A stretch of 59,557 nt of DNA from Glutinoglossum americanum (taxonomy: Eukaryota > Ascomycota > Geoglossomycetes > Geoglossales > Geoglossaceae). The stretch covers positions 1 through 59,557 of the forward strand of contig JAGHQL010000165.1 of NCBI GenBank assembly GCA_020080175.1, read 5' to 3'. Positions 57,547 through 59,557 of this stretch are shown one piece after another; position 1 is the stretch's first letter; every line of letters begins with the position of its first letter. The position numbers were made by a program, and so were the translations under genes. The notes beneath the pieces were generated by a model. The model had not been told where the DNA came from, did no database searches, and worked only from the letters and a program-made list of their open reading frames with translations.

Positions 57547-59557
57547 ATGGATCCCGCTTCAATTGTCGGGCTTGCTGCAAGCACAGTCACCTTACTAGGG
57601 CTCCTCGGCCAGGGCGTGCTTTCGGTCAAGGCTATGCTTCATGGCGTACGAGATGTCCATGAGAATACTCGAGGATTTGGTGAGGAGCTGGATGCCTTTC
57701 ACTTCTCATTAACGATTCTCGATTTTGAAATTCGAAACGGGTCCCTGATTCCGGAGATTCAAGGATGGTGGGGCGCAACGAAACTAGATGCGCTTTTGAC
57801 AAACGCTAGGAAGACTTTCTCAAGGCTTGAGACCATATTTCATGACATACAGAGGCAGAGGTTGATCCTGCAAAGACCTCGAGAACATATTCGTACAAAT
57901 CTATATGATCGGGAGATCGGTCATTTGCGGCTTCGAATTAATACATATACTTTAGCTTTCAACATCCCTGTAGTACTGCTAGCAATGTAAGTGGAGATGG
58001 GATAGTTTTAACCGCTCGCCGGTCGTATGAGGAAACGCTAATGCAATAACAGTCATGGCACTCGAAGCCCTAACACACAGATGGACCAAAATCTAAATCT
58101 TAGCCTCTTGGTTGACAGAATTTCTCAGCTTGAGGAAGGCATTACGAGCATCTCCAATGACATTAGGACCTTCAGTGATGGCTATGTGGCGAACGAGCCA
58201 ACCGGCTCTCCTCAGGTGGAATCCCCGATACGCCGGGAAAGCGAAGAGTTGGTCGGGATCGCCCGCACCCTTGTCTCAGACGCTAGTAGTGTCGCGGCGT
58301 CGGAGAGTGCACAAAGCCCACCCTCAACCGTAAGAGCTTTTGATCCCGCACCAACCCCAGAAGATCCCAGGGCCACACCGCAGCAAGGAAGTTCAGATAT
58401 CGCCGAGTGTGCAAATGTCGGTGAGAGTGGGCATGATGCCTCATGTTCTGTTGCTGGGGTACCTCTTACAACCCAACGGCGGATGAGAGTTGAGGCTTGG
58501 ATCTCACAGCCGCAGGCAACAAGATCCCACAGTTCGGTCCCTAGTGATCCCTCCTCTATGCCTGACATCGCCTCAATCACTTTTACAGAGACATCAAATT
58601 TTTCAGAAGCTCTGCATACTCCTCCAAGCACCATCAACAGCCAGGACGGTGGTGATATAGAGGCAGAATTAACCGAGAAACGATATAAAAGGGCGAGAGA
58701 TCTGATGGAGCAACAGAAATTTCGAGAAGCGATTCCGCACCTCAAGCGTACGTTAGGTGCGATTAAGACCGTTGGAGAAAACCCTGTCTTCCAGGGCACT
58801 CGGGAGTATCAAAAGGCCCAATACCTTTTGGCAACAGCTCTAATGGGCGCCGATCCAAACTCAGCAGAAGCTGGAACGATCCTCGTAGAGCTGTTTGAGT
58901 CGCGTGGGTCCCAGCCACTAGAACGACTTTCGGCAGCCCATCTACTCGCCCAGCTCTATCTCAATCAACACCCGGATGACTGCACTGAAGCCAAGAAGAT
59001 GTGCCTCACGGCTGTGAAGGGCAGGAATGCCACTCTGGGAAGAACACATCCTGAAACGTATGCGTCAATCGCGCTTCTCTGTTCCATTTGCCAAGTTTCC
59101 AACGATAGCGATGAGGAGGTCTGGCGAGATATGCTCTACGAAGCGCAGAGACGGCACAACACGGATGAATGGAAAGAGCAGAGAAATGAGAGCCCTCGGT
59201 ATCGCACACTCGAGGGCCACTCGAGTCTAGTCTACAGTGTCGTATTCTCGTCGGACGGCCGACTAGTCGCGTCCGGGTCCGCGGACATGACCATCAGACT
59301 CTGGGACACCGCCACGGGAGCGGTGCGCTGCACGCTCGGGGGCCACTCGGATCGGGTCTACGGCGTCGCATTCTCGCCGGACGGCCGGCTGGTCGTGTCC
59401 GGGCTCTATGACAGGACTGTCAGGCTCTGGGACACCGCCACAGGAGCGGTGCGCCGCACACTCGAGGGCCACCCGGGTACGGTCTACAGTGTCGCATTCT
59501 CGCCAGACGGCCGACTGGTCGCGTCCGGGTCCGGGGATAAGACCGTCAGGCTCTGGG
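57547..59557 (+). CDS. Fungal STAND N-terminal domain / TPR-like / WD40 protein, 5' part
   Basis: Two exons: 57547-57986 and 58053 to beyond the window, joined across a 66-nt intron (GTAAGT..AACAG, branch GCTAATG). 648 residues are visible with no stop. Residues 1-180 are the helical fungal STAND N-terminal domain (MDPASIVGLAASTVTLLGLL), ending in a coiled-coil-like segment LLVDRISQLEEGITSI. A Ser/Pro-rich linker follows (about 185-350). Residues 353-513 look like TPR helices (RARDLMEQQKFREAIPHLKR; LAQLYLNQHPDDCTEAKKMC). WD40 repeats begin at about 533 with a 42-residue period, e.g. SPDGRLVASGSGDKTVRLW. There is no NACHT or NB-ARC between. The three visible WD40 units are very similar at DNA level and GC-rich, unlike the rest of the gene. 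The full repeat number lies outside the window. A recognition role is inferred. Confidence 0.87.
59209..59557 (+). repeat. 126-bp WD40-coding tandem repeats
   Basis: Units start at 59209, 59335 and 59461, exactly 126 bp apart, and continue past the edge. Long stretches are identical (GACACCGCCAC, GGAGCGGTGCGC). Differences cluster at two places in the protein: the residues after GH (SSL, SDR, PGT) and those before the TxRLW block (SADM, LYDR, SGDK). Confidence 0.92.

Noticed and set aside
1-59557. Giant Starship-type mobile element covering the accessory block
   Set aside because: NLR-like cargo is suggestive, but no tyrosine-recombinase (DUF3435) captain or element boundary is visible in the window.

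Overview
The window looks like nuclear DNA from a filamentous ascomycete (Pezizomycotina). Genes have short introns (50-95 nt) with GT..AG ends and CTAAC/CTGAC-like branch sites. Protein families are fungus-restricted: RTA1-like, 2EXR/DUF7730, fungal STAND N-terminal domains, DUF7580 and fungal HNH. Old repeats are riddled with C-to-T and G-to-A changes of the kind left by repeat-induced point mutation (RIP). I cannot name the species.

Layout. 1-7 kb is ordinary gene space: the 3' end of a sorbosone-dehydrogenase-like gene, a four-exon RTA1-family membrane protein and a 2EXR/DUF7730 gene. 8-11 kb holds a STAND-N-terminal/ankyrin protein behind a tandemly duplicated promoter segment. 14.6-16.1 kb is an HNH-nuclease gene with one phase break. 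18.3-19.7 kb is an acidic SAP-like protein. 21.7-23.3 kb has a truncated fungus-specific gene and a C2H2 fragment. 25.6-31.6 kb is a transposon patch: one RIP-damaged Mutator-like element with an exact 8-bp target duplication, and two non-autonomous relatives with the same termini. 31.7-37.7 kb is decayed DNA. 37.8-46.0 kb carries three genes head to tail on the minus strand (JmjC protein, protein kinase, NB-ARC NTPase). A DUF7580 gene follows on the plus strand at 47.6-49.4 kb. 49.4-57.5 kb is a gene graveyard with remnants of an IFI6/27-like protein, a Cys-rich surface protein and an unrecognised gene. The right edge has the start of a STAND-N / TPR-like / WD40 protein whose WD40 units are nearly identical.

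How the genes may work together. The intact accessory genes are mostly of the kind tied to fungal nonself recognition and programmed cell death: NLR-like NTPase, kinase, DUF7580, and N-terminal STAND domains fused to ankyrin or WD40 repeats. Two proteins have the fungal STAND N-terminal domain and a repeat sensor but no NTPase between them. This, and the NB-ARC/kinase/JmjC tandem, are the best candidates for something undescribed. The functional link is inferred from domains and position only.
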